A DNA stretch of 64,000 bases, taken from an uncultured Pseudomonadota bacterium. Lineage in GTDB: Bacteria; Myxococcota_A; UBA796; GCA-2862545. This document shows, in pieces, positions 1 to 8,697 of the stretch. The first letter of the stretch is position 1. Each line of letters opens with the position of its first letter. The position numbers were made by a program, and so were the translations under genes. The DNA lies in NCBI GenBank assembly GCA_913061235.1, contig CAJXTB010000027.1, forward strand, positions 1 to 64,000. Reading direction: 5' to 3'. A model generated the notes under the pieces. It worked only from the letters and a program-made list of their open reading frames with translations, did no database searches and had not been told where the DNA came from.

Positions 1-5
1 TTTTT

Positions 6-52
6 CAAGCAGAAGACGGCATACGAGATCATGCCTAGTCTCGTGGGCTCGG
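6..52 (+). other. Illumina P7 / Nextera i7 primer sequence (artefact)
   Basis: Positions 6-29 are the P7 flow-cell sequence. Positions 30-37 (CATGCCTA) match the Nextera N706 index as I remember it. Positions 38-52 (GTCTCGTGGGCTCGG) are the Nextera read-2 primer tail. The 19-base transposase mosaic end that should follow is absent. The sequence continues directly into glycine-rich coding sequence, which suggests the library primer annealed to a GGCTCGG-like genomic site. These bases should be masked before any homology or start-site analysis. Confidence 0.97.
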
Positions 53-432
53 GCGGCGGAGTCGGCATCATGGGACAAGGCGCCAACGGAGCAGGTTCAA
101 CGCCCGGTCTAGCGATGGGAGGCGGAGGAGGTTCCGGAGGCGTGAGCGGTTCAAGCTACACCGCCTTGCCGAGCAATAATCCGCTGATCCAGCGTGGCGG
201 AGCCTATGGCGGTGGTGGCGGTTCCACCTACCACTACGGAGGTTCGGGTGGCGGTCTTGGCTGGACGAACGACATCCCCGTTACACCTGGCAACTCGTAC
301 ACCGTGGTCGTTGGCGACGGCGGCCTGCCAGACACCCAGTGGCAATATGCCGGAAAGGGCGGCGGAGGCGCAGTTCGAATCATCTGGGGTACCGGTCGCG
401 CATTCCCATCAACGAACACAGCCGATCAGTAG
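53..432 (+). CDS. Glycine-rich domain protein, C-terminal fragment (5' truncated)
   Basis: The reading frame is open into the adapter, so the true start lies off the contig. About 126 residues remain. Runs of Gly broken by Ser, Tyr and Asn end in a compact segment (VTPGNSYTVVVGDGG, then GGGGAVRIIWGTGRAFP). That ending is, from memory, typical of glycine-rich domain proteins found in marine phage structural proteins and some secreted bacterial proteins. No membrane segment is visible. The function could be a tail-fibre or surface adhesin end, but the sequence cannot separate these. No other phage gene is seen nearby. Confidence 0.6.
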
Positions 433-482
433 AGGACGTCCCCCAGCTCGGCGAGCACGCCGCTACAGGACCGTCCTCACAA

Positions 483-605
483 CTATCCGACGGAAGAGCA
501 CAACCAGGCGAACGCCGTAAGGCAAACTGCGGTCAGCACAACGACGCTGACCAAAGCGGGCAGGAACAGGGCGCGAAGTAGAGCGCGGCGGAAGTCGACG
601 GTCAT
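483..605 (-). CDS. Possible small membrane protein, 40 aa
   Basis: An ATG at 605 opens a 40-codon frame. It encodes a basic start (MTVDFRRALLRAL) followed by one long hydrophobic segment of about 22 residues, then a short polar end. It begins 60 bases downstream of the leftward operon ending at 665 and lies on the same strand, so it could be its last gene. No strong ribosome binding site is visible. It may equally be chance; otherwise the 433-664 gap holds nothing recognisable. Confidence 0.3.
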   Translation of the reverse strand: MTVDFRRALLRALFLPALVSVVVLTAVCLTAFAWLCSSVG

Positions 606-664
606 GAGCATTCGCCTACTCTATTTACATGCCCACGCTTCGGAATCCCCCGGTTGGGGGATGC

Positions 665-1642
665 TCACCAATCCATGTGAGCGGCTTTCAACTCCGAGAT
701 GACATGGTCCAGCCCACTGGCTGCGACGGCCTGCTCAACGTCCGCTGTGAGTAGATCTACAGCATCCTGATTCCGAGACGCGTCCCGGTACGCAGCGGCC
801 AAGACACCCAAAAACAGTGAACCGCTGGCTGGATTTCTGAGACGTTCGCCCAACTCAATCGCCGCGTCGTGTCCATCCCGGCGGAGCGTGAGCAGTAAAC
901 GAACGCCATCGACTTCTCCCTGAACCGCGCGGGTAGCACTGGAGGCTGCACCGATTGCCGACTCTGCCCCCGAATAATCGCCCTTCAGAACCCGAACCAG
1001 AGCCGTGCCAGTCTGCGCGAAGGGTGCGGCATGACCGCGGCTGACCTGAGCGTAATGATGTTCCGCGGCGGCAAGCTGCCCGTTTACCAGCTCCGCCAGC
1101 CCCAAGTTCAGATGCGCTTGTACCCGACCCGGCTTGGTACACAGCGGGTTCTTGACGAGCGATTTCCAGGCTAGCCGGGCCTGTTCTCGATTGCCCAATG
1201 ACTGGGCCTCTGCGGCACGAGCAAGTCGCATCCGGGTCCAGACGGGCCGCGTAAAGCCAAAGGCCAAGACGGCCGCCGCGAAAAAGCCACCACCGAGCAT
1301 CGGCGATGTGGACTGGACGGTGGCCAAGACGACCAGGGACAGAAAGCCGAATCCTGCAAGAATCAGCGGTGTGACAACCACCCAAGCATCACCGTGGTGC
1401 CGCAGTTGATGACGGCCATCCGCCAAGGGCGGACGGGTCAGGGCCTTGCGTTGGTCAAACCAGCCAGCGACAGCCCCCATCAACAGTCCCAGGCCGGCGA
1501 CCCGGACGGCTACGACGCCGACGGACTCCGCCTGTCCAGTGAGCTGTAGCAGGGTGCCGAGAGCCGTACCCAACACGCCAAATGCAGGCACCCACGCCGC
1601 AATTGCGAAACCGATGGATGGGCGCTCGGCCTCGGTGGTCAT
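665..1642 (-). CDS. Membrane protein with TPR-like C-terminal half
   Basis: 325 residues. The first 150 or so hold four or five hydrophobic segments (around residues 10-33, 40-60, 88-110 and 115-135). The rest is soluble, Ala/Leu-rich and helical, with repeats resembling tetratricopeptide units (AHLNLGLAELVNGQLAAAEHHY is of this type). This suggests an inner-membrane anchor presenting a helical-repeat scaffold. Its ATG overlaps the stop of the upstream lipoprotein gene in an ATGA, so the two are probably translationally coupled. It is the third gene of the leftward operon that starts at 2933. Specific function unknown. Confidence 0.75.
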   Translation of the reverse strand: MTTEAERPSIGFAIAAWVPAFGVLGTALGTLLQLTGQAESVGVVAVRVAGLGLLMGAVAGWFDQRKALTRPPLADGRHQLRHHGDAWVVVTPLILAGFGFLSLVVLATVQSTSPMLGGGFFAAAVLAFGFTRPVWTRMRLARAAEAQSLGNREQARLAWKSLVKNPLCTKPGRVQAHLNLGLAELVNGQLAAAEHHYAQVSRGHAAPFAQTGTALVRVLKGDYSGAESAIGAASSATRAVQGEVDGVRLLLTLRRDGHDAAIELGERLRNPASGSLFLGVLAAAYRDASRNQDAVDLLTADVEQAVAASGLDHVISELKAAHMDW

Positions 1643-2457
1643 CGTGCAACGCCCAGCGGTAGGCTGCCCATGGCATTGTGTAGAGCTACCGCGTGCGACC
1701 GCAGGTCCTCGTCAAACACAGCACTCGAATACCCAAGGGAGGTCGCCGTCATCGGACCAGGCAGTGGTGCTGCCTCGACCCAGACTTGCTGGATTTCGTA
1801 CGTCACGCCCGGCCAACGCTCCTGCATGGACGGCCACACAGGTCCCATCGACAACACCGACAGCTGCTCCTCGCGGGACTTGCCCTCAAAAGCGGCCACA
1901 ATCTGACTGTACAGGACAACGCGGTCCGCGACCGACAGGGTCAGCGGGCTCCCGCCCTGGATTTCACGGCACAGAGAAGCGTACTTAATCCAGCCTTCAA
2001 TGTCCATTTCGGTGAGGATTAGCTTGTGGTCTGTGTCCGTTGACCACGGGGCCAGCGCACGCTGAAGAACGTCCACGCTCGTGCTGTCCGCGTCTCCCAG
2101 GCGGGTCTCTCCTCCGGCACTTGACCACACGAAATCTGCTCGTGCTTCAGAGCCTTCAAAGCCACGAAGCGCCAGAAGTGATGCCGTCTGACTCGACAGC
2201 TCGGTCACGGCTGACCGGGTCGCTGTGGAGTCCCGGGTGTACCGACGGGTCCAGTCATTCCGGACCAGCTCCACCTCACGCTCTCCGATGGACCGAGAGG
2301 CCAACAGCTCGACCCACCCCACGACAGTGTCAATGTCCGCACACGACAGCGCGTCTGCGTCTCCGGCGACCAGCACCTCTGACGGCGTGGCGCACACAGG
2401 CTCCGAGCGCTGCCCTCCACAGGCCGCCAGAAAGACGAGCGGCCACAGCCGTCTCAG
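1639..2457 (-). CDS. Lipoprotein of unknown function, no standard start codon
   Basis: The frame encodes LLRRLWPLVFLAACGG, a clear lipoprotein signal with the lipobox Cys about 14 residues in. The only ATG in frame lies 135 bases further up, inside the preceding gene, and would put a long polar leader before the signal peptide. No GTG or TTG occurs between. The best start is CTG at 2457, overlapping the upstream stop (CTGA) with a GGCGGA sequence 8 bases before it. About 272 residues. The mature part is acidic and mostly helical with no motif I recognise. Middle gene of a three-gene leftward operon. Confidence 0.7.
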   Translation of the reverse strand: MRRLWPLVFLAACGGQRSEPVCATPSEVLVAGDADALSCADIDTVVGWVELLASRSIGEREVELVRNDWTRRYTRDSTATRSAVTELSSQTASLLALRGFEGSEARADFVWSSAGGETRLGDADSTSVDVLQRALAPWSTDTDHKLILTEMDIEGWIKYASLCREIQGGSPLTLSVADRVVLYSQIVAAFEGKSREEQLSVLSMGPVWPSMQERWPGVTYEIQQVWVEAAPLPGPMTATSLGYSSAVFDEDLRSHAVALHNAMGSLPLGVAR

Positions 2458-2933
2458 GAGGTCATTCCGCCAGCGCCCAGCACCCAGTAGGGACTTCCGC
2501 GGAGCTGTTCCTTGAGCTGCGTGAGCTGCTCTGGAGGCACAGCGAAGCTCTGCGGTTGCCCGGTCTGCGGATTGGTCTGGCTTGCCACCCATTGAATGCC
2601 GTCCTTGTGCTTGAAGAGCTGGAGGCCACGCGGGTCGTCGTACACCATAGTGAAGTCCGATGCCTTGTCCTCTGCCTGCTCCTCTTCTTCTGGCTCAGGT
2701 TCCGGTTCTGGGACCGGCGTTAATGCCTCAACCACTTCGTCGAGCTCCCACCGAAGCTCCAGATCGGTCAACCCATCGCGTGCGGCGCCGATGTGCTTGA
2801 GCACCGCATCACGGTCTGGCAGCAAGGATGCCTGCTCGACCAGAGCCTCCTTCAGTGCATCTCGCTCACGCCAGCCCGCTGCCACCAGCGCGGCAATCTG
2901 TGCATCAAGACCGCTAAACCCGTTGTCGCCCAT
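2454..2933 (-). CDS. Acidic coiled protein of unknown function, first gene of leftward operon
   Basis: 159 residues, starting at ATG 2933 after a good ribosome binding site (AGGAAGGA). The frame could extend upstream to 3026, but no ribosome binding site supports that. The N-terminal 75 residues look helical. A low-complexity acidic and proline linker (PEPEPEPEEEEQAED) follows at about residues 76-92. A compact C-terminal segment (about 95-150) contains FKHKDGIQWVAS. The stop overlaps the CTG start of the next gene. It is divergent from the cyclic-nucleotide/methyltransferase gene at 2993, leaving about 60 bases for both promoters. I do not recognise the family. Confidence 0.7.
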   Translation of the reverse strand: MGDNGFSGLDAQIAALVAAGWRERDALKEALVEQASLLPDRDAVLKHIGAARDGLTDLELRWELDEVVEALTPVPEPEPEPEEEEQAEDKASDFTMVYDDPRGLQLFKHKDGIQWVASQTNPQTGQPQSFAVPPEQLTQLKEQLRGSPYWVLGAGGMTS

Positions 2934-2992
2934 GTTTGATCCTTCCTGTACAGGGCGCGGATGGTATCCAGACGGCCAGGAACCGCCACCCC

Positions 2993-4441
2993 ATGAACTT
3001 TCTCGACTACCTTGATGACACCACACGCGAGACGCTGCTGAGCGCCGCGACCCAAGTCAACACCCCGAAAGGCTCGTACCTGGTGCGACGCGGTGATGCC
3101 GGTGGTGACCTGTTCGTAGTCGAATCGGGCCGCCTTGCAGTCGTCGACACACGCACCCGCCCCACCACAATTATCGCCACGATGACCAGCGGCGACTTGG
3201 TGGGTGAAGTGGCATTTCTCGACCGAACACCGCGGTCCGCGGATGTCCGCGCGGACACCGATTCCTCGGTCCTGCACTGGCGACGCGCAGACGTGGCCGA
3301 GCTCATTGCGCAACATCCCGATTTTGGTGCGCGATTCTACGAAGGCCTGTGCCGAATTGCCGTACGACGGCTGCGACGCGTCACCACCCACTCCGTTCAG
3401 AACGCGCAGCGTGCGGTCACCCCGGCAATGATGGGTCGTGCCGACCGCGACGCACACGCCGTTGTCACCCCTCTAAAGCGAGCGCTACGTTCCGTGGAGC
3501 TGGCCCTCCGCCTGGACGCCAAGAACGCCGAGGCCGCACGCGAACTGCACGTGGCCCTGGACGCAACGCAAGCGCAGCTCACGCGTATGGGTGCCGCCCA
3601 CACCGAGACCATCGACCGGCAGGAGTTCACCGCCATCCTTCAACGTGAGCTACAGCCATGGCTGGTCCGCTCGTTTCTCGCCGAGCGCACCCTTCGACGA
3701 AGCAGCGGAAAGGTAGGCAGTCCACAGACCTTGTCCCATGTCCTCGTCGGGCGTGGAACCGGAGACGGACCTCTTGGCGAGCTGCTCGACGCGTGGCTTC
3801 TGGCTCGGCCGACTATGTTGGCGATTCGCCAGGGCAAGCAAGCCCTGGCCGACGCGGTTCTGAGCGCTGCACCCCAGCGACGTGGCCGTCGCATCCTGGT
3901 GGTCAATGCAGGCACAGGCTCACTGCTCGCCCGCCTCGTGGACGGCTTGGCAGACGTACCCACCAACATTACCGTGCTCGATCCATCGCGCGATGCACTG
4001 GGGTATTTCGACCTGACAGACCTGCCGTCAACCATCTCGCTAACGGCTGTCCGACACGACTTGGCCGCGCTGGCCAATGGACGCCTGCATGCCAAGCTGC
4101 CTACTCAAGACATCGTTGTTGTCGATGACTTGCTCTGCTACCTGCCCGACCGCCTAGCTATGAACCTATTTAGTACACTTGGAAGCTGTGTTGCGCCGGG
4201 TAGTGTTCTATTCGCTACGGCGCTCACTCCCAGTGACGATGAACAACTTCTCGACCTGTTGCTCGGATGGCCAACGGTTCGCCGCACCGCACGGGCCACC
4301 TGCCGCCTCGCGGAGGCCGTGCTCATGGACGGCCACTCCTCCGAGGTCATGGGGGCACCCGCCGCAGTCCTACGTGTCGGCGAGCCTCGTATTGCCGATA
4401 CTCCCCAGGCTGCGCTTGCCCGGTCGCCCTCGCTGTTTTAG
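2993..4441 (+). CDS. Cyclic-nucleotide-binding domain fused to SAM methyltransferase-like domain
   Basis: 482 residues. Residues about 15-130 form a CRP-type cNMP-binding domain: G-x-Y-L-V-R-x-G-D then, near residues 70-85, GEVAFLDRTPRSA, which matches the phosphate-binding cassette with its Arg. A helical linker follows (about 140-300). Residues about 300-480 look like a class I Rossmann methyltransferase: motif I is VVNAGTGSLLARL, followed by TVLDPS and an acidic DDLLCYL segment. No DNA-binding helix-turn-helix is seen. The inferred role is a methyltransferase switched by cAMP, cGMP or a related ligand; the substrate is unknown. ATG 2993 is chosen because the cNMP fold starts directly after it. 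Confidence 0.8.
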   Translation: MNFLDYLDDTTRETLLSAATQVNTPKGSYLVRRGDAGGDLFVVESGRLAVVDTRTRPTTIIATMTSGDLVGEVAFLDRTPRSADVRADTDSSVLHWRRADVAELIAQHPDFGARFYEGLCRIAVRRLRRVTTHSVQNAQRAVTPAMMGRADRDAHAVVTPLKRALRSVELALRLDAKNAEAARELHVALDATQAQLTRMGAAHTETIDRQEFTAILQRELQPWLVRSFLAERTLRRSSGKVGSPQTLSHVLVGRGTGDGPLGELLDAWLLARPTMLAIRQGKQALADAVLSAAPQRRGRRILVVNAGTGSLLARLVDGLADVPTNITVLDPSRDALGYFDLTDLPSTISLTAVRHDLAALANGRLHAKLPTQDIVVVDDLLCYLPDRLAMNLFSTLGSCVAPGSVLFATALTPSDDEQLLDLLLGWPTVRRTARATCRLAEAVLMDGHSSEVMGAPAAVLRVGEPRIADTPQAALARSPSLF

Positions 4442-4469
4442 AACGGCGCGACTCATGAATGGAGGCCTC

Positions 4470-5297
4470 ATGTCCCGCACCGCACTGATCGCTCTGGCTC
4501 TGGCCTTTTCCGCTTGCTCTGGCACCGCCGAAGTAGAAGCCCCCACCACCCCACCTGTTGACGTTCCCGAAGTGGTGGAGCCCGTCGTAGCAGATGGTGA
4601 CGCTGAAGCCGCTCCTGCAGCCCTCGTCCCAAGCCCAAGCGAGACACAGCGCGCCGTCGAAGCCGCAGGCATTGAGGTGGCCCTAGCCACACTCATCTCG
4701 CATCCCACCCTCGCCATTGCGTCGGATTCCGAAGACCAAGTCGCGGTCAGTACCGGGGTTGTTGTCGCAGACTTGCTGCTCACCGCCAAGGCGTCGACCA
4801 ATGAGCAACTCATCACCCAAATCGACGCTATCGCCTTGGGCATGAAGACCCTCGATGCCGGCTCAGACATCGACAGCGTCTTGATGGACCTGAAGACCCG
4901 CATCGCTAGCGACTCGATGACCCGCGGCGAGCTGGTCAGTGAGCTCGAGCTGCTGTCCGGTGCCATCATCCCAGAGCTTGAGTTCAACGGCCGCGCCCGC
5001 ATTGTTCCGCTCATCCAGGCAGGTTCATGGCTCGAAGCGACCAATCTGCTGGCCCGAGCCCTCAAGGGCACCGGTCAGGCAGGTGCTGCCGATGCACTGC
5101 TCAAGCAGCCAGAAGTCGTTGAGTACTTCCAGAAGTACGCCATGGAGCACGGCGTGGACGTTGCTGCCCCGGTCACCGAGACTTTGGTGAAGGCACTGGA
5201 GACACTCGGTGAGGTCGCGCACAAGGATGGCTCGATCACAGACGAAGACCTCGAGCACGTCATCGAGAGCACACAGGCCGTTCTGAGCTTGCTCTGA
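4470..5297 (+). CDS. Secreted lipoprotein, helical, unknown function
   Basis: 275 residues. GGAGG four bases before ATG 4470 fixes the start. The signal peptide MSRTALIALALAFSACSG has a lipobox Cys. A Pro/Val/Glu-rich linker (residues about 20-50) follows, then about 220 residues of predominantly helical, acidic sequence without Cys. Probably anchored to the outer-membrane inner leaflet or exposed in the periplasm. It starts 28 bases after the methyltransferase fusion gene and is likely cotranscribed with it and with the next two genes. No family recognised. Confidence 0.75.
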   Translation: MSRTALIALALAFSACSGTAEVEAPTTPPVDVPEVVEPVVADGDAEAAPAALVPSPSETQRAVEAAGIEVALATLISHPTLAIASDSEDQVAVSTGVVVADLLLTAKASTNEQLITQIDAIALGMKTLDAGSDIDSVLMDLKTRIASDSMTRGELVSELELLSGAIIPELEFNGRARIVPLIQAGSWLEATNLLARALKGTGQAGAADALLKQPEVVEYFQKYAMEHGVDVAAPVTETLVKALETLGEVAHKDGSITDEDLEHVIESTQAVLSLL

Positions 5298-5305
5298 GTC
5301 CAGCC

Positions 5306-5734
5306 TTGCGATTGTCCCTACTGGTAGCTCTCGCTGCTTGTGGGGACGGCACCGAGTGCGAAGCCTGCATGGTGGGCTGCCTCGAACCCAAGTCATGGGA
5401 AGCCAAGGAAGACGGGTGGTCTGAGCGGACTCGACACTACGCCACCCTGTCGCCTGACCATGCCAGTCCTGATGCCTTGGTACGCGTGGCTCAGTTCCGC
5501 CCATATCCAAACTTAGAGTACCGCTTCATTGGATGTGCAGATGACGGCTTCGCCAACGTGGATGTCGTCGTGTATGACGCTGAAAACGCTATTATTGCCA
5601 GGGACACCCAAAACGGCCGCGACCCGGACGTCTTGCTTCCCGCGCAGTCCTCAGGCCTCATCTCGATTCGCCTCTTTGCCGCCGACCTGCGCTCCGACAC
5701 GGGCGAGGCCGGCGTGCTCATCATGGCCCGATAA
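5306..5734 (+). CDS. Small lipoprotein, beta-rich, unknown function
   Basis: 142 residues from TTG 5306. The signal MRLSLLVALAACGDG gives a lipobox Cys at residue 12. Two further Cys sit close by (ECEACMVGC) and one at about residue 76. The rest alternates hydrophobic and polar residues as in a beta sandwich. It begins 8 bases after the previous stop, and its TAA is immediately followed by the ATG of the transporter fusion at 5735, so it sits tightly in the operon. It may be an extracytoplasmic partner of that transporter, but this is inference from position only. Confidence 0.7.
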   Translation: MRLSLLVALAACGDGTECEACMVGCLEPKSWEAKEDGWSERTRHYATLSPDHASPDALVRVAQFRPYPNLEYRFIGCADDGFANVDVVVYDAENAIIARDTQNGRDPDVLLPAQSSGLISIRLFAADLRSDTGEAGVLIMAR

Positions 5735-8251
5735 ATGCTGACAGCCAGCTTAGAAGCTCGCTTTCGCAGCGAAATCGGTGAGCCTGTACTATCCGGGCGA
5801 GACGCCAGTATTGGCTTCGCAGTGGACTTCATGCGCTTGCTGGGACACGCGCTGCCAGACCCCGTCACCGAGCGCGCCAAGCTCGCCGCCCGCTCCAGCC
5901 TACGTGCTCAGAGCGACCTCGCGCATCATGAGATCGACGCGCTGGTCCACATCGCCTGTCGCCCAGACCAACGAGCGGTCGTCAACGAGGCCGGACTGCG
6001 CGCCTACGGGGCACGCTTTGGAACCGAAGAGGAAGACGCCCTCCGAGCAGCGCTTGCCGAAGAAGTTCAGTTCTCCAGCTTCTCTGAACGCTACGGGGCC
6101 ATCAGCGCCCTGCTCCTGCTCGACGCGCTCTTCGCTGTGTGCGCTGAAGACGGCATCATCTCCCGCGACGAGATTGCTGGCCTACAAGAGGCCGCAGCAA
6201 ACCTCGGTATTGACGCGCTCTTGGTCAGCACGCTGTTCCGAAAGCACGACTCCCGGCATGCAGCCGGCGACTTCCAGTTCGAGTTGGACCGCCGTTCCTA
6301 CATCATTGGCCGTTCCGCCGGTGCAGACATCCAGCTCCCAGACCCACAGGTCGCACACATTCACGCAACATTGCGGCCCGGAAACGATAGTTCTTGGCGC
6401 ATTGTTGATGAAGGTAGTGGACGCCCCACCCTTGTGGGTGGCGTCCCAACAGCCTCGGCACCGTTCATGCCGGGCGACGTTCTGCGAATCGGTCCCTACG
6501 CCCTTCAGCTAGGCCCAGAAGGCCGCATTCTGACGGCCTTCGGGGACTCAGCAGTCAGCGCTCTTTCCGTGCGCAACCTCAAGCGAAGCATCGGGCCGGT
6601 CTCGTTGCTCAACGACGTCTCCTTCACCGCGTTCTCCCGCGAAGTCATTGCTATCGTGGGTCCAAGCGGGTCCGGCAAGACCACATTGTTGTCGGCCATT
6701 ACGGGCATCGCACCTGCCGACAGTGGCGACGTCCTACTCGACGGTGTGGACTTCCACGCCCAGCTCGAGGCCAACCGCTCCATGGTCGGAATCGTCCCAC
6801 AGGAAGACGTGGTTCACGGCGAGCTGACCGTGGAAGAGAGTCTTCGCTGGGCAGGTCGTCTACGCCTGGGCCAAGACGTCAGCCCGGCCGAAGTGGATGT
6901 TGCCGTCGACCGCGTTCTGGCCGAGCTGGGCATTCGCGACATTCGTCACTCCCGCATCGGAGACGCCGTCACCCGCGGCATCTCTGGTGGCCAACGCAAG
7001 CGAGTCTCACTCGGACACGAGCTTCTCACCCGCTCTACGCGTGTCCTGTTCTTGGACGAGCCAACCAGTGGCTTGGACCCTCGAACGGCACAGGACATCG
7101 TCGCCCAAGCGCGCCAACTGGCAGACAACGGACGCATTGTCTTCCTGGTCACCCATGATGTGAGTCCCATGGTCGTCAACCGCGTCGACCACCTCTTGGT
7201 CCTCGCTCCAGGCGGACATCTGGCCTGGTTTGGACCTCCTTCAGAGGCCTGCAGTTGGTTCGAGGTGAACTCCCCGGACGAGATCTTCGGCGTGCTGGGG
7301 CAGTGCACCTCGGAAGAATGGGCGGACCGCTATCGAGAGGGTCCCGCCTACCGAAAGTATGTCCGGACCCGCGAACACCTGCTCGGCATCGCAGGACTGA
7401 CCTCAGAGCCCTCCAACACAGCCGCTCCCCTCCGACAGAGCAAGGGCTTCCAGCTTCGAACGCTCATCAGCCGCTATGCCACCGTCAAGCTCCGCGATGG
7501 CACGGGAACCGCCGTTCTGCTTCTCCAGGCACCGCTCTTGGCGACCGCAACCGTCATCGTCTTCCCCCATGGCGACCCCGCCATGTTGTTCGTCATGGTG
7601 CTCTCTTCGCTCTGGTTCGGTGCCAGCGGAGCCATTCGTGAGCTCATCTCAGAGCGACCGATCTGGCGACGGGAACGACGTATCGGCTTGGGTGTGACAC
7701 CGTACATGGCCAGCAAAGTGGCTGTTCTCGGCGCCCTGGTCACGCTTCAGTGTTTGCTGCTGACCGTCATTGTCTGGAGCGCACTCGGCTTGTCGAGCCT
7801 CGGCTTCGGCTTGCCGTCCCTCGCCGTGGTGATGTGCTTCACCGGCTACGCAGGCACCGGCCTGGGTCTGTTTCTAAGCAGCGTCTTCAAGACCAGCGAG
7901 GCGGCCATCGGAAGCCTGCCGCTGGTGCTGATTCCGCAGATCACCTTTGGTGGACTCATCGTCAAAGTGAAAGACATGAGCCCAGTGGCGTCTTTCCTGT
8001 CGAATCTGACCATCACCCGGCACGGATTCGAGGCCGCCATCTCTATGGGGGAGTGCCTCAATGTGACGCGGACAGGCGGCGCAACCGTGGCACTACCCGT
8101 GCATGGCGTGCTCGCAGACCTGGGTTTTCACACCTCTGCCGCGGACGGTGGTGGAGGTTCGACCGGGCTGTTGTTCGTGGTGCTCGCCGCGTTCGCTGCC
8201 GGCTTCATCTTGGTCGCCAGCTGGTTGACCGATCGGGTCGCGGATGCCTGA
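5735..8251 (+). CDS. TerB-like / FHA / ABC transporter (ABCG-type) fusion
   Basis: 838 residues in four parts. Residues about 1-155 are helical and resemble TerB/DjlA-type domains (FAVCAEDGIISRDEI). Residues about 170-265 form a forkhead-associated phosphothreonine-binding domain (SYIIGRSAGADIQLP, then a His-Ile-His strand). Residues about 280-510 are an ABC ATPase with Walker A GPSGSGKTT (near 309), signature SGGQRKRVS (near 416) and Walker B VLFLDEPTSGLD (near 437). From about 560 there is an ABC-2 permease with six or so membrane helices. The layout recalls mycobacterial Rv1747, an FHA-ABC exporter controlled by Ser/Thr kinases. Here one FHA domain is present and a TerB-like domain precedes it. 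Likely an exporter gated by phosphorylation; cargo unknown. Confidence 0.9.
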   Translation: MLTASLEARFRSEIGEPVLSGRDASIGFAVDFMRLLGHALPDPVTERAKLAARSSLRAQSDLAHHEIDALVHIACRPDQRAVVNEAGLRAYGARFGTEEEDALRAALAEEVQFSSFSERYGAISALLLLDALFAVCAEDGIISRDEIAGLQEAAANLGIDALLVSTLFRKHDSRHAAGDFQFELDRRSYIIGRSAGADIQLPDPQVAHIHATLRPGNDSSWRIVDEGSGRPTLVGGVPTASAPFMPGDVLRIGPYALQLGPEGRILTAFGDSAVSALSVRNLKRSIGPVSLLNDVSFTAFSREVIAIVGPSGSGKTTLLSAITGIAPADSGDVLLDGVDFHAQLEANRSMVGIVPQEDVVHGELTVEESLRWAGRLRLGQDVSPAEVDVAVDRVLAELGIRDIRHSRIGDAVTRGISGGQRKRVSLGHELLTRSTRVLFLDEPTSGLDPRTAQDIVAQARQLADNGRIVFLVTHDVSPMVVNRVDHLLVLAPGGHLAWFGPPSEACSWFEVNSPDEIFGVLGQCTSEEWADRYREGPAYRKYVRTREHLLGIAGLTSEPSNTAAPLRQSKGFQLRTLISRYATVKLRDGTGTAVLLLQAPLLATATVIVFPHGDPAMLFVMVLSSLWFGASGAIRELISERPIWRRERRIGLGVTPYMASKVAVLGALVTLQCLLLTVIVWSALGLSSLGFGLPSLAVVMCFTGYAGTGLGLFLSSVFKTSEAAIGSLPLVLIPQITFGGLIVKVKDMSPVASFLSNLTITRHGFEAAISMGECLNVTRTGGATVALPVHGVLADLGFHTSAADGGGGSTGLLFVVLAAFAAGFILVASWLTDRVADA

Positions 8252-8290
8252 CCCGACCGCATCGGGTACGGGGCTGCACTGGAGGTTCAC

Positions 8291-8566
8291 ATGGGACATG
8301 TTCGCGTCACCGCAGCTACCGTTACAGACGGCAAGATTCAATCACTCGGCATTGAGCTTCAGGGCCTCGGCGCCCGCACCATCGACCGCGACACCACGGT
8401 TGCGTGGATGAAGGACGGTCACAGCTTTGTTCCTGTCGCCAACGGCGAAGAGGGACCCGCTCTTCAGCTCATCGCCATCGAAGACGGCGACGCGATTGAG
8501 TACGCCATTCGCAATGACCACGAAGCAACCGCTGAAGACTCGCTTCCGGCTCTCCCTTCCGCGTGA
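8291..8566 (+). CDS. Small cytoplasmic protein, unknown function
   Basis: 91 residues, starting at ATG 8291 behind a clear GGAGG. No signal peptide or membrane segment. The sequence is mixed alpha/beta (HVRVTAATVTDGKIQSLGIELQGLG) with an acidic C-terminal tail. It lies 40 bases after the ABC fusion gene in the same direction. I do not recognise a family. Confidence 0.65.
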   Translation: MGHVRVTAATVTDGKIQSLGIELQGLGARTIDRDTTVAWMKDGHSFVPVANGEEGPALQLIAIEDGDAIEYAIRNDHEATAEDSLPALPSA

Positions 8567-8697
8567 ACCCTCGCTGATTGCTCCATGGAGCGGCGCAGGT
8601 CGTTCCGCTGACAGCTGCTCGGTTCATTTCGGGACAGCATGTTCATGCGATCATCCCCATTAACGGGCTAGTCATTGACTGAGACCCGGAGTTTGGA

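Noticed and set aside
53-432. Evidence for a prophage at the contig start
   Set aside because: Only a glycine-rich fragment is visible; no integrase, capsid, terminase or att site follows and the next genes are ordinary envelope genes.
2040-2723. Rightward reading frame of 227 codons
   Set aside because: It is Arg/Pro/His-rich antisense across two leftward genes that have clear lipoprotein and acidic-protein character.
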